64,000 nt of DNA from Aquatica leii (GCA_035610365.1 CM069432.1:234264104-234328103), one strand, 5' to 3'; shown: positions 48,160 to 58,796, counted from the stretch's first letter. A program made the numbers and translations. The notes: a model not told the origin generated them from the letters alone.

Positions 48160-48652
48160 CTTTAATTTTACCAAGTGGGGTCAGATTTGATCCCAAGCTT
48201 TTTTTCTTATTTTGTAAAGAAAAACCGATTAATTTGTAATGGTAACCTTTATTAATATTTTAAATTAACATTAGATTTCATATAAACTAATAAAAATATA
48301 AAAATAAAATGTAAACATAAATTAGTGAAGGCAACAACTATTACATATTATTGTAGTTTTTTTTCTGGCAATATTGTTTACATACAAAGAGTTTGCACTT
48401 TTCACATGTTTCCGAACATTTTTTGTCATTTGCTCTTGGACATATCTTACGACCTCTTTTTGTCTGCCAAACAAAATTTTTTTTTACGTCGCAAAACAAA
48501 TAACAATTGAAAAATTTGTTATATATTATTAAACATTGTTGAAAGAAACTCAGCTAAAAAAATATTGGGACAGTTGTAAAAAAACTAAAGAAAAGACAAC
48601 AAAAACAACACGTCTGGGGCCAAAAAAGACTACAATGGTAATCGGAAGGTTA
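48160..48652 (-). mobile_element. Internally deleted piggyBac-like element
   Basis: The left end CCTTTAATTTTACCAAGTGGGGTCAGATTTGATCCC and the right end (inverse of TTAACCTTCCGATTACCA...GGCCCC) form imperfect inverted repeats. Between them, on minus, only the last part of a transposase is left (48475-48350). Derived from a different family than the copy at 32472-34380. Confidence 0.5.
48350..48475 (-). pseudogene. piggyBac transposase Cys-rich C terminus
   Basis: Reads WQTKRGRKICP, NDKKCSETCEKCKLFVCKQYC. The spaced cysteines are the C-terminal zinc-binding domain of piggyBac transposases. No catalytic domain remains. Confidence 0.6.
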
Positions 48653-48938
48653 AGTGGTTATAAAATATTGTATTTTGGATCATTGTTTAAACATTATTTT
48701 ATATAATATTAGATTTTAGTAAAATTATTTATCAGAAATTGCAAAATTGGTGGTCAACGCCACCTATGTGGATAAAAGAGCCACTAATAGTAATTTATTA
48801 TATAGAAAACTATGAGGATGTAGTATTTTGAATTTAAACCACACAATTTCAAACTATTGTTTGAATAATAGCGGGAAATTAAATTCACTAACATAACGAA
48901 AAGTGTAAAAAATTTGTTCGTGTAACTGCGGAAACCAT

Positions 48939-49004
48939 CATCAAAGACTAGTGGACAGCTGTTTCGTTCTATTGGGACTCCTCAGCACTAGGAATACTCT
49001 GATG
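48939..49004 (-). ncRNA. Hammerhead ribozyme, type I, copy A (core intact)
   Basis: Minus strand 5' to 3': distal stem I CATCAGAG (49004-48997) pairs with CTTTGATG (48946-48939); proximal stem I CTAGTG pairs with CACTAG; core CTGAGGA; stem II GTCC/GAAC with one mismatch and a CAATA loop; GAAA; stem III from the self-complementary ACAGCTGT; cleavage after C in GTC (between 48954 and 48953). All invariant core positions are present. The self-complementary stem III has no loop, so it would work best as a dimer. Confidence 0.8.
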
Positions 49005-49125
49005 CAGTTTCCACATTCACATTTTTTTATCCACGTAGGTGGCGTTGACCACCAATTTTGCAATTCAATCTTATACCAAACGCATATAACTATGCCAATT
49101 TTGTTTGTTGTAAATGTGAAAACTG

Positions 49126-49190
49126 CATCAAAGTATACTAGTGCTGATGAGTCCCAATAAGACAAAACCGCTGTCCACTATTCTTTGATG
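49126..49190 (+). ncRNA. Hammerhead ribozyme, copy B (core mutated)
   Basis: Stem I CATCAAAG/CTTTGATG (perfect) and TAGTG/CACTA, core CTGATGA (49144-49150), stem II GTC/GAC. The conserved GAAAC reads AAAAC (49164 on), which should abolish or greatly reduce cleavage at 49175/49176. Confidence 0.75.
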
Positions 49191-49458
49191 ATGGTTTCCG
49201 CAGTTGCACAAAAAAAATTTTTACACTTTTCGTTATGTTAGTGAATTTAATTTCCCGCTATTATTCAAAGAATAGTTTGAAATTGTGTGGTTTAAATTCA
49301 AAATACTATAACTACATCCTCATAGTTTTCTATATAATAAGTCAGCCTTAGTGGCTCTTTTATCCACGTAGGTGGCCTTGACCACCAATTTTGCAATTTA
49401 ATCTTATACCAAACGTATATAACTATGTCAAATTTGTTTGTTGTAAATTTGAGAACTG

Positions 49459-49523
49459 CATCAGAGTATCCTAGTGCTGATGAGTCTCAATAAAACAAAA
49501 CAGCTGTCCACTAGTCTTTAATG
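49459..49523 (+). ncRNA. Hammerhead ribozyme, copy C (core mutated)
   Basis: Stem I CATCAGAG/CTTTAATG (one mismatch) and CTAGTG/CACTAG (perfect), core CTGATGA (49477-49483), weakened stem II, AAAAC instead of GAAAC, stem III ACAGCTGT, predicted site 49508/49509, exactly 333 bp from that of copy B. Confidence 0.75.
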
Positions 49524-49716
49524 ATGGTTTCCGCAGTTACACAAACAAAATTTTTACACTTACGTTATGTTAGTGAATTGAATTTCTCCCTAGTATTCAA
49601 ACAATAGTTTGAAATTGTGTGGTTTAAATTCAAAATACTAACTACATCCTCATAGTTTTCTATATAATAATTTAACAGAAATATACCTAACAATTAAAAA
49701 AATTACATAACTTATA

Positions 49717-49717
<1 letters not shown>

Positions 49718-49757
<40 letters not shown>
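49718..49757. repeat. TA microsatellite
   Basis: About 19 TA units just past the end of the third retrozyme-like unit. Confidence 0.85.
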
Positions 49758-49760
<3 letters not shown>

Positions 49761-51094
49761 TTTAGTACTCATACACCTCCGAATGCTATATGAAAAGATC
49801 GATTTCGCCTCCGTTTTTACGTGTTTGCCTCCGATTTCGGAGCCGAAGGCGTTTTTCCTATTTTTCATCTGTATTATGTTTCTTGAGACACTCTCTATCG
49901 TTTGACGATTTTTTTGCCGGAGGTGAAAACGATCTAAATATCCATACAAAAATACAATATAGTTCTACTACTTATTCACTAGGGGCGCTGCTGGTTTATA
50001 TTCATGATGTGTTTAGTTCCAAACCACCTCCTTATGCTAATAGTACGTATTTGCCTCATCATATTGGCAACAACGCTAGAGGCAAAAACGATACAAAGAT
50101 ATATGTACATGACGTATATGGATATAATTACTTTTCTGGATTTAGTCGTACCTACATACCTCGTATTTTCTTCCAGTCAATTTTTGTTTAATTTGCTTAT
50201 ATTACAGATTAGTAAGGTAAGTATGATATTGATATGAACTAATATAAAACAAGTCATTATACATATATACAGTATATCTCCAGATCAAATTTACAAGAGG
50301 ATAAACCATTTAATTTTACGAAAAAGTTTACTGTGACACCTAGAGAAAAATAAAAAAGTTTAAATGTGTTAGAGGCCGTCAGAATAAATTTAATAATAAC
50401 CGTAAAAAGATTAAATATTTATTGTCTAAAAAATAAGAACATAACGTGTATATGCACACAACCCGGTTCTAACATAATCTCCCACTTTCTCTTACTCTAT
50501 ATCCTGTCATGCGCGATCCAACAAGCCGCTAAATTTAAATTTTCTTTTTATGCTCTTACAAATGAAAAAATGCCATTATCTACAGAATAAAATCTTTATG
50601 CAAAAATAAATAATATTAATTAATTGTTAGATCTGGGACATTGTTTTGGACTTTGAACGAAACGTTGGCAACTTCGGTTTCTACTTCAAAACGGTTTAAA
50701 CCCAAAAAAACGTTTTCACTTTACTTCGGCCATGGAAGCCTCTGATCTTATATTTAAATTCATTATATTTTGTAGAAATGTTATTATAAAAAAAAAAAAT
50801 TGTTTTTAGGTAGCTGTTTAGTTACAATTAAATAAATAACACGCAGTTATAAAGTTTATTTAACAAAGATTATAAAAGTAATAAAATTAAAACAATACAA
50901 TACAAATAATAAAATAATGACATTATGTCAAAATGACTACGTATTTTTATTTTTCTGCTGTTGTGTATATATTATAAACAAGTCTTCACTTTCTGTTGGT
51001 TTATAGGCTCATACACCCAAGCATTTTTAGAGCTTACTTTTTTTTAGTATGCTGTTTAAAGTGACGATACCAATTTTTTCTGTTTTTCTGTTCT
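49758..51094. other. Non-coding stretch with a Penelope family-B repeat copy
   Basis: No gene recognised. At about 50650-50750 CGAAACGTTGGCAACTTCGG...ACGGTTTAAACCC repeats the terminal sequence seen at 36190-36308. Frames at 49790-50237 have no family motif. Confidence 0.45.
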
Positions 51095-51545
51095 TCTAAC
51101 TATTCTGCTTCTTTTCTATTTTTGCAACATTTTTAGAACTTGATAAACTGCAACTTTTTTCTCCTGCACAGTCTTTTGTAGTCGAAGGTTTGTTTTTTTG
51201 TACGGGTGCCAGTGGTGAGTTCGGTAGCATACCCTCTTCATCAGAATTAATATTAATGACAGTTAATGCCTTCTATTTGGATTCAACTTGGTCCCCTTTG
51301 TCAAATAAAGTTAACAATGTTGCAACCTTAACCGTTTAGTACGCTTTTTAACTTATTTCGTAAAATTTATGGTAAGTTTTTACTGTGTGACCCATGAATT
51401 TGGCAAATTGGGCACTTTGATTTTTACTAACTGCATCAGAGTTGCAAATAAACAAATATTTGTTTTTTGCGGCATCATTTCACTTCTTAATTCAAGTAAC
51501 AAGTCTATAAATTCTTGTACATTTGGCGGAAACAGAGAGTTATAA
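51095..51545 (-). pseudogene. Recombinase-like transposon protein, C-terminal fragment
   Basis: Reads PPNVQEFIDLLLELRSEMMPQKTN, then (shifted) LFICNSDAV, a deletion, SAQFAKFMGHTVKTYHKFYEIS, TVKVATLLTLFDKGD, and an acidic to basic tail. The order (L-F-x-C-N-S-D...F-M-G-H-T...H-x-x-F-Y-x-L-P...L-L-x-L-x-E-K-G) matches a widespread family of insect transposon proteins with a tyrosine-recombinase-like end. The part with the expected R-x-x-H box is in the deleted segment. The assignment as recombinase is tentative. Confidence 0.45.
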
Positions 51546-52439
51546 GTCTAAAAAAGCATGTACTTATGAAGCCAGTAGTGGACGACATCAAAATGCTGAT
51601 AGCGTGATTTTAAATGTAAACAGCAATGCGGTAGGGATTTACCACTCTGTCGTTACCAAATTTGTAGGTAGTAAAAAATAATTTTTTAAATCTATTTTCC
51701 AGTATTTATAGTTAAAAACAAACCATATTATGAATTTTACTTTGCTATAAATTTACATTTTTTAAACTACAACTTTAAAAAAAAATAAAAAATAACTGCT
51801 GCACGACACAGATAATGTTAGTTATGTTTTGGCCAATTAATCAAGCTTTAATTTAAAAAAAATTTAAAAAAACGACACTAGACTTGTTTTAGCATTAGCT
51901 ACTATAAGAGAAAAAATATTGGAAATTTTTACAAACCGTGAGAACAAAGCTATAAACTAAATGAGCGACGTGAGAGAACTACATTAATTCTCTTTTTAGG
52001 TATGAGGAATGTGTTTTTAGCTTGGAGTAGTCATTGTACAAAAATGCACTTTGTCCAAAAAACAAGAAAAAATTCTAAAATGCACTTTTCCGTTCTTTAG
52101 TAATAATGCTTAATTGGTTGGTCTATCCACTTAGAAAGGGCTACTTTATCTGCAACATTGTTCGTTTTTAAAGAAAAAAATTTTAACAGTAGACTATTCA
52201 CTAAAGTTAGTTTTAAGCGCAGCTTTTCTGAATGAAAGGTCGGATCTTCATCGGAGTTGTGGCTGCAGTAAAACGGATCTAACGATTCATAGCCGGTAGA
52301 GAGTAGAAAGAATAAAAAAAGAAAACAAATAGTCAAACACATTATTATTAAGTATTAAGTACGCAACTTCAGCTTTTTCAAATTTCTTGAGAATTTTGCT
52401 TTCGCTGATTACATTTGATCGCCAATTTTAGAAGTATTT
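51546..52439. other. Non-coding stretch with one odd small frame
   Basis: The 81-codon minus frame 52342-52097 starts with a hydrophobic stretch (ICFLFLFFLLS) that looks like a signal peptide, followed by NSDEDPTF and a weakly charged tail. No family is recognised and there is no splice or homology support; it may be chance. Confidence 0.35.
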
Positions 52440-52617
52440 TTGCACTTAAACAAAAAATCTTAAGCTTTCGCGGTTGTTATGATTATAAGCGACTTTCGGC
52501 TTAGACCGCGTCGTAGTTAAACACCCAGACTTAGGCTTGGTCCTAGGCTCTTCTTGACAGCCAAAACAAGAAGTAGAACTTGGCCTTTGCAGTATTGTCG
52601 TTCGTGAACCCAAACAA

Positions 52618-52675
52618 ACTGACGTTTCGCAAGACATTGCAGCTTGCATCTTCAGAGTAGTAAATGTCACTGAAA
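52618..52675 (-). ncRNA. Hammerhead-like motif of Penelope family A
   Basis: Minus strand: CTGAAGA core (52655-52649), stem II GCAAG/CTTGC, GAAAC (52628-52624), then GTC with ACT/AGT as inner stem I. One unpaired base stands between the core and stem II, and distal stem I is weak (GTGA/TCAC at best). Hammerheads are known in Penelope terminal repeats; here I rate it as a degenerate copy. Confidence 0.45.
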
Positions 52676-52731
52676 GAAAAAGTGTAAATGACAATATTTA
52701 CACCAATAGCGATTAGCGTGATTAACGGATC

Positions 52732-53810
52732 TTATCTTTCCGTTACCGCTTGACTGACATCGTTATTACTTGAAGTAAGTGTTTGTGTCCTTTCCAAGAA
52801 GGTTGATCTTTGTTTTAGATGATATAATACTGGTAGCCAAGATTTGCTTAGTCTTAAACCGTCTTCTCGATTCATATTACATGGATGTTTTACTATTTCG
52901 ACGACTTCGCGTATTAGTCTGGAAAGGTAGAAAGGAGTTCTAGCCAACACTTTAGTTTGGTCGAAGTTCAGCGTGTGTCCTTGGTTCCTTACGTGTTCTG
53001 CAACTGCTGATTTAGTAACTCTGCGGTGTTTGCAGTCAGCCATATGTTCTTTTACTCTAACTTCAATAGAGCGTCCCGTTTATCCTATATAACTTGATCC
53101 ACAGAAACAAGGAATTTTGTAAACTCCGGCATGTTTTAGAGCCCCTTGTTTGTCTTTAGCAAATGTAAACCAAGTGTTCAGGGTATCCTTAGTCGTAAAA
53201 CACTTTTAATATTATATTTCTTTAGCACCCTGTTTATTTTGCCTGTTGAACCCATACAGTAAGGTAAATAAGCGGTGCTAGTAGGAGGTGATAAGTCTTT
53301 TTTGACTTTTAGATTTATCGCTCTTTTCCATGCGTTTTGGATATCTTTAAACCCGTATTCATTTTGTTCTAGGGATTCCAACAGTGTTACTTTTTCTTTT
53401 TGTAGATTTTCATTATCTGACACACGTATAGCTCTTTTGGCTAAAGTATGCAAAACAGAGTCTCTGCGTTTAAGTATCTATTATTGTGCGTTTTCTTTCT
53501 ATAAACTGAATGCCCCAATTTTCCGTTATTTTACCTTCTCACCAGTACATCAAGAAAGATTAGGCTGTTGTTGTGTTCTAAATCCATAATAAATTTAATG
53601 CTGTTATGTACAGAGTTTAGATGTTGAAAGAACTGATTTAGTTTATCTTTGCTATGAGGCCATACAACAAACGTATCATCAACATATCTAAACCAAGTTT
53701 TTGGTTTTAACTCAACATTTTTCATAATATCAGTTACAAAATATTCCATGTAAATTGGCTATAACTGGAGAGAGCGGTGAACGCAAGGCCGCTCCTTCTA
53801 CTTGTTTCAA
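52732..53810 (-). pseudogene. Penelope-like RT and GIY-YIG endonuclease
   Basis: Would reverse-transcribe and insert the element. From 53810 down: VEGAALRSPLSPVIANL, a frameshift, YFVTDIM...TWFRYVDDTFVVW (catalytic aspartates, about 53690), NGKLGHSVYRKKTH, then VLHTLAKRAIRV and the linker DIQNAWKRAI...STAYLPYCMGSTGKINRVLKKYNI (53453-53178), and after another shift GVYKIPC.CGSSYIG (53123-53085), where the Q of Y-I-G-Q-T-G is a TAA, and RSIEVRVKEHMADC...HRVTKSAVAEH. The fingers of the RT are missing. Several shifts and stops: dead, but all diagnostic domains can be read. Confidence 0.82.
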
Positions 53811-53839
53811 CACGTTGGTTTATAACTGAAATACATGTA

Positions 53840-54108
53840 AAGTAAAAGAACATATGGCTGACTGCACACACCGCAGAGTTACTAAATCAGCAGTGGCAGA
53901 ACACGTGTGAAACCAAGGACACACGCTGAACTTTGATTAAACTAAAGTGTTAGCTAGAACTCCTTTTTACTTTCCCAGACTAATCCGCGAAGCTGTGGAA
54001 ATAGAAAAACATCCATGTAATATGAACCGAGAAGACGGTTCAAGACTCAGCAAATCTTGGCTACACTTTTTCTTTCAGTGACATTTACCACTCTGAAGAT
54101 GCAAGCTA
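53840..54108 (+). pseudogene. Inverted partial copy of Penelope family A
   Basis: VKEHMADCTHRRVTKSAVAEHV, stop, NQGHTLNFD, stop, TKVLARTPFY...KHPCNMNREDG, then the non-coding end up to CTCTGAAGATGCAAGC, where it stops inside stem II of the hammerhead-like motif. Confidence 0.75.
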
Positions 54109-54760
54109 TAATCATAAAAATAATACAAAATAAAAAATGAATTTGGCGATAAAACATTTAAACGTTGTCAAGAATTTTGTACACCACAGTAATTGAAAAG
54201 ACGTACCTAAGCAGTTATTAGAATATTTTGAGTTCTCAGCAATACGCCAATACATCTATTTTGTAATAAAACCAACTTTTACTTACTGCGAACAAGTATT
54301 TATTGCAGCAGTCTGCTTTAACTGCACAATACTCAAAAACAATGTTAATACACTGTCTGCACACAATAATTAAAAATTAAGTTGTACCACTATAAAAACT
54401 AAATCACAAGTACAAAATATGATGCTGTATTATCACAGCGTGCATAAGCTGTTTTGTCAAATGCGTTGAAAATATTTTTAAACTTTGGCAGCGCCGCTGG
54501 AGGTGAACTGAACCGTAGCATTTTACAATTATATATATAAGGAGGCGAAAGCGTCGTAATCCCATATGGAGATAGGGTAGTACTAAATACAGATTTGTAT
54601 TTTGTATGAAAAAAACATGTGATATCATTACCCCTCTACCTTTGCCTGTAAAATGGTGTAACACCTGACCCCTTAAATACGGAAAAAACTTGTGTAACAT
54701 AATTTGTTCTACCGGATGGATGGGCGTCCTAAAGATATGCGGAGACGAAGAGGATACAAA

Positions 54761-54795
<35 letters not shown>

Positions 54796-55440
54796 GCAGT
54801 CTAACGAGCCTACAGATGTCGGTAACTGAGTAATTTTATGCCGGTAACTTTATATATGACATAGGACCATAATCATGGTAATGTATAAATGTATATAGGC
54901 TCATAGTACATTAAAAGTTTGGTTTTGTATATAAGCTCATAATATTTTTGTAATACTTTTTCTGTCGACCAACAGAGTTCGCTAGAACGATTTTTATTTA
55001 TGATTTATTAAGATTGAATATCCATTGTTACCACAATTACCCAAATAATTACTGATTGTGGTTACACCTTGTAAGCATGCAATTTAATTTAAATATAAGT
55101 AGATAAGATCAATATTTTGCTTATCGTGGAAAATGTATAAAAACAGAATCTTTCAAGCATAATTGCATTTTGTTTGTTTCTACAGAGATTGTTAACTTTC
55201 TACCTCATACCGACAATTTTTAACATCGATATATTTACATATACAAAAAATGCTTCATTATAAATTAAGTTGTTAGAAGTACAAAAATATTCATAAAATT
55301 TCTTGAAATTGAATCCTATTAACACATTCGTCAAAATTATGAATGATATTAAATTTTTATACTATTAACTAAATACAAAAAAATATAATTTTACGCTCAA
55401 TGTGATTATGGAAAAAGAGTGTTCGAATGAGTGTATTTAT
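54109..55440. other. Non-coding stretch with TA microsatellite
   Basis: No gene recognised. About 14 TA units at 54764-54792. Confidence 0.45.
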
Positions 55441-55509
55441 TAGTTTGGTGTGTTTCTATACAACGATAGATCCTTCGATGTGGAGGATAGGCACCACTCA
55501 GAAATAAAA

Positions 55510-55576
55510 CTCTGTCGTAATTGTGGCTACGTTTCGTTGACTATTGTGCCAACTTCATCAGGCCAATCATCACAGT
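55510..55576 (-). ncRNA. Hammerhead-like motif, left arm
   Basis: Minus strand: GTGAT (55573-55569) with ATTAC (55521-55517), GGC/GCC, CTGATGA, stem II GTTGGC/GTCAAC (one G-U), GAAAC, GTA. One extra A stands between core and stem II. It differs from the right arm in two paired positions, and both changes give G-U pairs. Confidence 0.5.
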
Positions 55577-55878
55577 AGAATGTTTAATTTCTGCCAAATA
55601 TACATGAAATTAAAACCATGGACACAGGAGTAAAGTACGAAGAACATGTAACCTTATACGACACAAACATAACCCACACATAAGGTGAATCTTAATGATA
55701 GAATTAAACTTGTTTAGTTTATTTAAGTAGGTTTTTTTAAGTAAGTTTAATTCTATCATTAAGATTCACCTTATGTGTGGGTTATGTTTGTGTCGTATAA
55801 GGTTACATGTTCTTCGTACTTTCCTCCTGTGTCCATGGTTTTATTTTATGTATATTTGGCAGAAATTAAACATTCTAC

Positions 55879-55945
55879 TGTAATGATTGGCCTGATGAAG
55901 TTGGCACAATAGCCAACGAAACGTAGCCACAATTACGACAGAGTT
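55879..55945 (+). ncRNA. Hammerhead-like motif, right arm
   Basis: Stem I GTAAT (55882-55886) with ATTAC (55934-55938) and GGC (55891-55893) with GCC (55928-55930); core CTGATGA 55894-55900; stem II GTTGGC/GCCAAC with loop ACAATA; GAAAC 55920-55924; presumed cleavage after GTA (55927). Stem III would be the self-complementary ACGT in a dimer. The extra A after the core departs from the consensus. Confidence 0.55.
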
Positions 55946-56429
55946 TTATTTCTGAGTGGTGCCTATCCTCCACATTGAAGGATCTATCGTTGTATAGAAA
56001 CACACCAAACTATTAAGTTTTTTGAGGATTTATATGGTTCTCATAGTAAGAGTATTTATTGTTTTAAGTAGATTTTGAATTATGAGATTCATAAGTGTAC
56101 GATTCATTATACCTACTGTTCAAAGTTATAAACAGGCTTTTTTCTATTTTACCCATGTATTGTAAAAACTTCAATACTGGTGATGACATAATTTGAGTGC
56201 ATTGCTGGATTACATGCTTTTTGCCGGTTTTTAAGTCTTGGCGTAATTTGTAAGACATTTTAGTAGTTTTAGTTCAAAATTATGTCTTAATTGTAATTAC
56301 CTTGTGAACAACTGTTAGTCAACTTTTTCTTTGTTATTTAATTTAGTGGTTGTTAGTTCAGTTATTTATTAGTGAAATGGTTTTTATGCTTACATACTTT
56401 AATTTGAAATTGTGTTATCAATATATTCC

Positions 56430-57066
56430 GAACTTAATGATTTAGCACGAGACTTGGGCTTTCCCATGTACTTATGCTGCTGAGCATTTTGCAAGAAAAA
56501 ATCTTACACTAGGTTCAAAAAATATATACGTTAAAGCTTAGTAAAGGCAGATAAAATACTTTTACCTCAATTGCAACTCAAATTAGATATAATGAGGCAA
56601 TTCGTAAAAACACTGAACAGAACCTACTTTTGGTATCTTCGCAGTAAATTTCCTAGTTTATCTAGATATTTTTATTGGTCCAAAAATTAGAAAATTAGTT
56701 TCTGAAAGTCAGTTTAAAAATACCATGACTGCTGTTGAAAAGGAAGCTTGAAGTTTTAAAAATGTAATGACCGTTTTTAAGAAATCACAAGATTATGAAA
56801 AAATCGTTAAAAATATGCTAGAAATGCTTTACAATTTGAATTTAGGTAATATGAGCACCAAAGTTCATTCACTGCATGCCAATCTTAATTTTCCTGACAA
56901 TCTTGAACAAATGAGCAAAAAACAAAGAGAAAAGTTTCATCAGGAAATAAAAGTACAAATGTACAAGAAAGAAATTCTGAGTTTGTGCATAAAACGAACA
57001 ACATTAAACGATTTTTTCAACAAAAATATAAATGTCTGGTTAATTAAATCTTTAAATTTTGATTAA
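56430..57066 (+). pseudogene. Unnamed transposon protein fragment
   Basis: Reads ARDLGL near 56439, LLPQLQIKLDIMRQFVKTLNRT (56562-56625), YLRSKFPSL, then MTAVEKEA.SFKNVM and the longest open part 56767-57066: KKSQDYEKIVKNML, MSTKVHSLHANLNF, EQMSKKQREKFHQEI. The boxes L-P-P-L-x-I-K-L-G, S-L-K-V-H-x-L-H-S-H and G-E-R-F-H-Q-D-I belong to a family of proteins common in insect genomes and regarded as transposon-derived, without an accepted name known to me. The N-terminal half is absent; stops and shifts are present. Confidence 0.55.
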
Positions 57067-58796
57067 TATTAAGCAGTCATACATTTTTTTGTAATAACAT
57101 TGTAATTTTCTTTATTAAGCAGAATAAAATTACATACGTTCGTAAAAATCAATACATTTTGTTTGTTAAATTGTTTTCTGGATGTGATAAGAAAAAATTG
57201 AAATCTTATTTGAAATTAAAACAACATATTTAGTCAATTCAATTCGCCAACTAAAATTCAAACTTTAGCAAAAAACTTCAATCTGTACACTAGTGGAATT
57301 ATACAAGTTATCCATTATTATGTTAGTGGAGTACCGTCCAAATCGTCATCTGATGTTTCTGATTCCAAATTGCCTTATTCGTCAGAATATTTAACGCAGC
57401 CTATATTTTTAATCGAGCTCAATTTTTGATAAGATGATAGATGTAGTATGAATGCCCATATTCGTGCAGCAACTAAGTCAATTTGTATACATAAGTGTTT
57501 GATTTATGTACTCCAAGAATCCATATAATGCCTATAAACAATAAACATTAACTTTAGAAAAATACACAACTAATTTTGTAAGTATGGGTACTGTTTGTGT
57601 TCAATAAATTTTCTGGTTAGTCAGGCAAGTAATACTTTAAACTTTAAAAACAAAGGTCTTCGAATAGTTAGAGACAATTATTTAACGTGAATGATAAAAT
57701 ATTAGTTTACCTTTTATAGACGGTTATGATTTTTCCTTTTTATGAAAATCATTTATAAGCATCCTAATAGCAGGATTTTTTGTCTTCCTACAAGTTCGTA
57801 TCTGTTTTTCTTATGTCGCTTCTTCCTTCAAGTTGATAAAGAAGTTATCCGCAGTCTTAGATTCCTTTACTATTGTTTCGTAAATCTTTTCAGATCCCAA
57901 TTACTGGCGTGAGTCACTATTTGTAGTTGGTTATCAGAATGTGCAATTCTTGATTATTTTGAACACAGTCGGGTTCCCTCTTTATAAAAAGTTACCACAT
58001 TGACGATAGGTTCACGTACTTGACTATGTATCACCTTGCATTTTTTCCAAACGTTTCATGCGTAGCCTAATTCATATTGTTAGTATTAAATCTGTAACAA
58101 TAATTGTTTAGTTAGTTTTATTAAGAAATTCATTTAATAATAAAAATGCTACTGCAAAAAGATATGCGTCTAAGTTTTATTTTACATATTAATATAAATA
58201 TACTTCCTATTACAACTTTTAAGGTTAGAATAAAAATGTGTTTACAAATTTTTATCATATGTACTTACCAAAGCAAATATTTGACTTGCAGAGTTGTTTT
58301 CAAAATACACTTAGCACTACTTATCAAAATTTAAAAACGGAAAACAATTACAACTGTCAATCTAACAATAGATTTGCCGACAGGTGTCAATTTTGGTGAA
58401 TGCGCAAACGCAGAGTAACAACCATTAGGTTAGAAAGAAATACCAAATAAAGCAACCATGCGCTTTCTTAAACCCATCCCATTCAAAACTTGTTTGTAAA
58501 ATTTTTAAATGTGCAGCAGGAAGCGTTGAAGTACGCCAAGAATGGAAGACTATAACTGTTGACTGAGCTATGACGAAGAACGCGCAGTCAAAACAAATAC
58601 TTGAATTTTTACTATTATTTTCAAGTTAATCATAAATAAATTTAATATTTGTTCTTTACAAAAGAAAAATCAAATTAAGGAAAATGAACTATTTTTTAGT
58701 TTAAGCCACCAAGTTTTTATTTGTTAAATTTTATTAAAAACCGAACCCGTTTCCAGTAAATATATTTTACACCATGTAAAATTATAAAAGTATGAT
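57067..58796. other. AT-rich non-coding stretch
   Basis: No gene or element end recognised. Confidence 0.4.

Larger units (their letters stand above)
48736..49670. repeat. Retrozyme-like repeat: one inverted and two tandem copies
   Basis: Unit of 333 bp (49380 minus 49047, and ribozyme start 49459 minus 49126, give the same period). Copy A (48736-49016) is on minus; copies B (49017-49349) and C (49350-49670) are on plus, so A and B meet head to head. Each copy carries a hammerhead ribozyme at the same place. No reading frame is conserved. Short tandem units with a type I hammerhead are the hallmark of animal retrozymes. No clear target duplication was found. Confidence 0.75.
52440..54108. 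mobile_element. Penelope-like element (family A), head-to-head pair
   Basis: Minus-strand copy 53836-52440 with reverse transcriptase end, linker, GIY-YIG endonuclease and a terminal repeat carrying a hammerhead-like motif. A second, shorter copy of the endonuclease C-terminal region and start of the terminal repeat lies on plus at 53840-54108. The two meet head to head at about 53837, the usual form of a 5'-truncated Penelope-like insertion with an inverted partial copy. Confidence 0.8.
55441..56012. repeat. Inverted repeat, 270-bp arms, hammerhead-like motif in each
   Basis: Arms 55441-55711 and 55743-56012 are nearly identical in inverted orientation around a 31-bp AT-rich spacer. No coding capacity. 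The right arm reads outward on plus, the left arm outward on minus, so the two units are head to head, as are the other hammerhead repeats here. Both carry CTGATGA...GAAAC with pairable flanks. Confidence 0.85.

Noticed and set aside
49790-50237. Two overlapping plus frames of 133 and 77 codons
   Set aside because: No known domain, no splice evidence, and composition typical of chance frames.
52097-52342. 81-codon minus frame with a hydrophobic start
   Set aside because: Looks like a signal peptide but has no homologue recognised, no exon partner, and lies among transposon remnants; listed only as a note.
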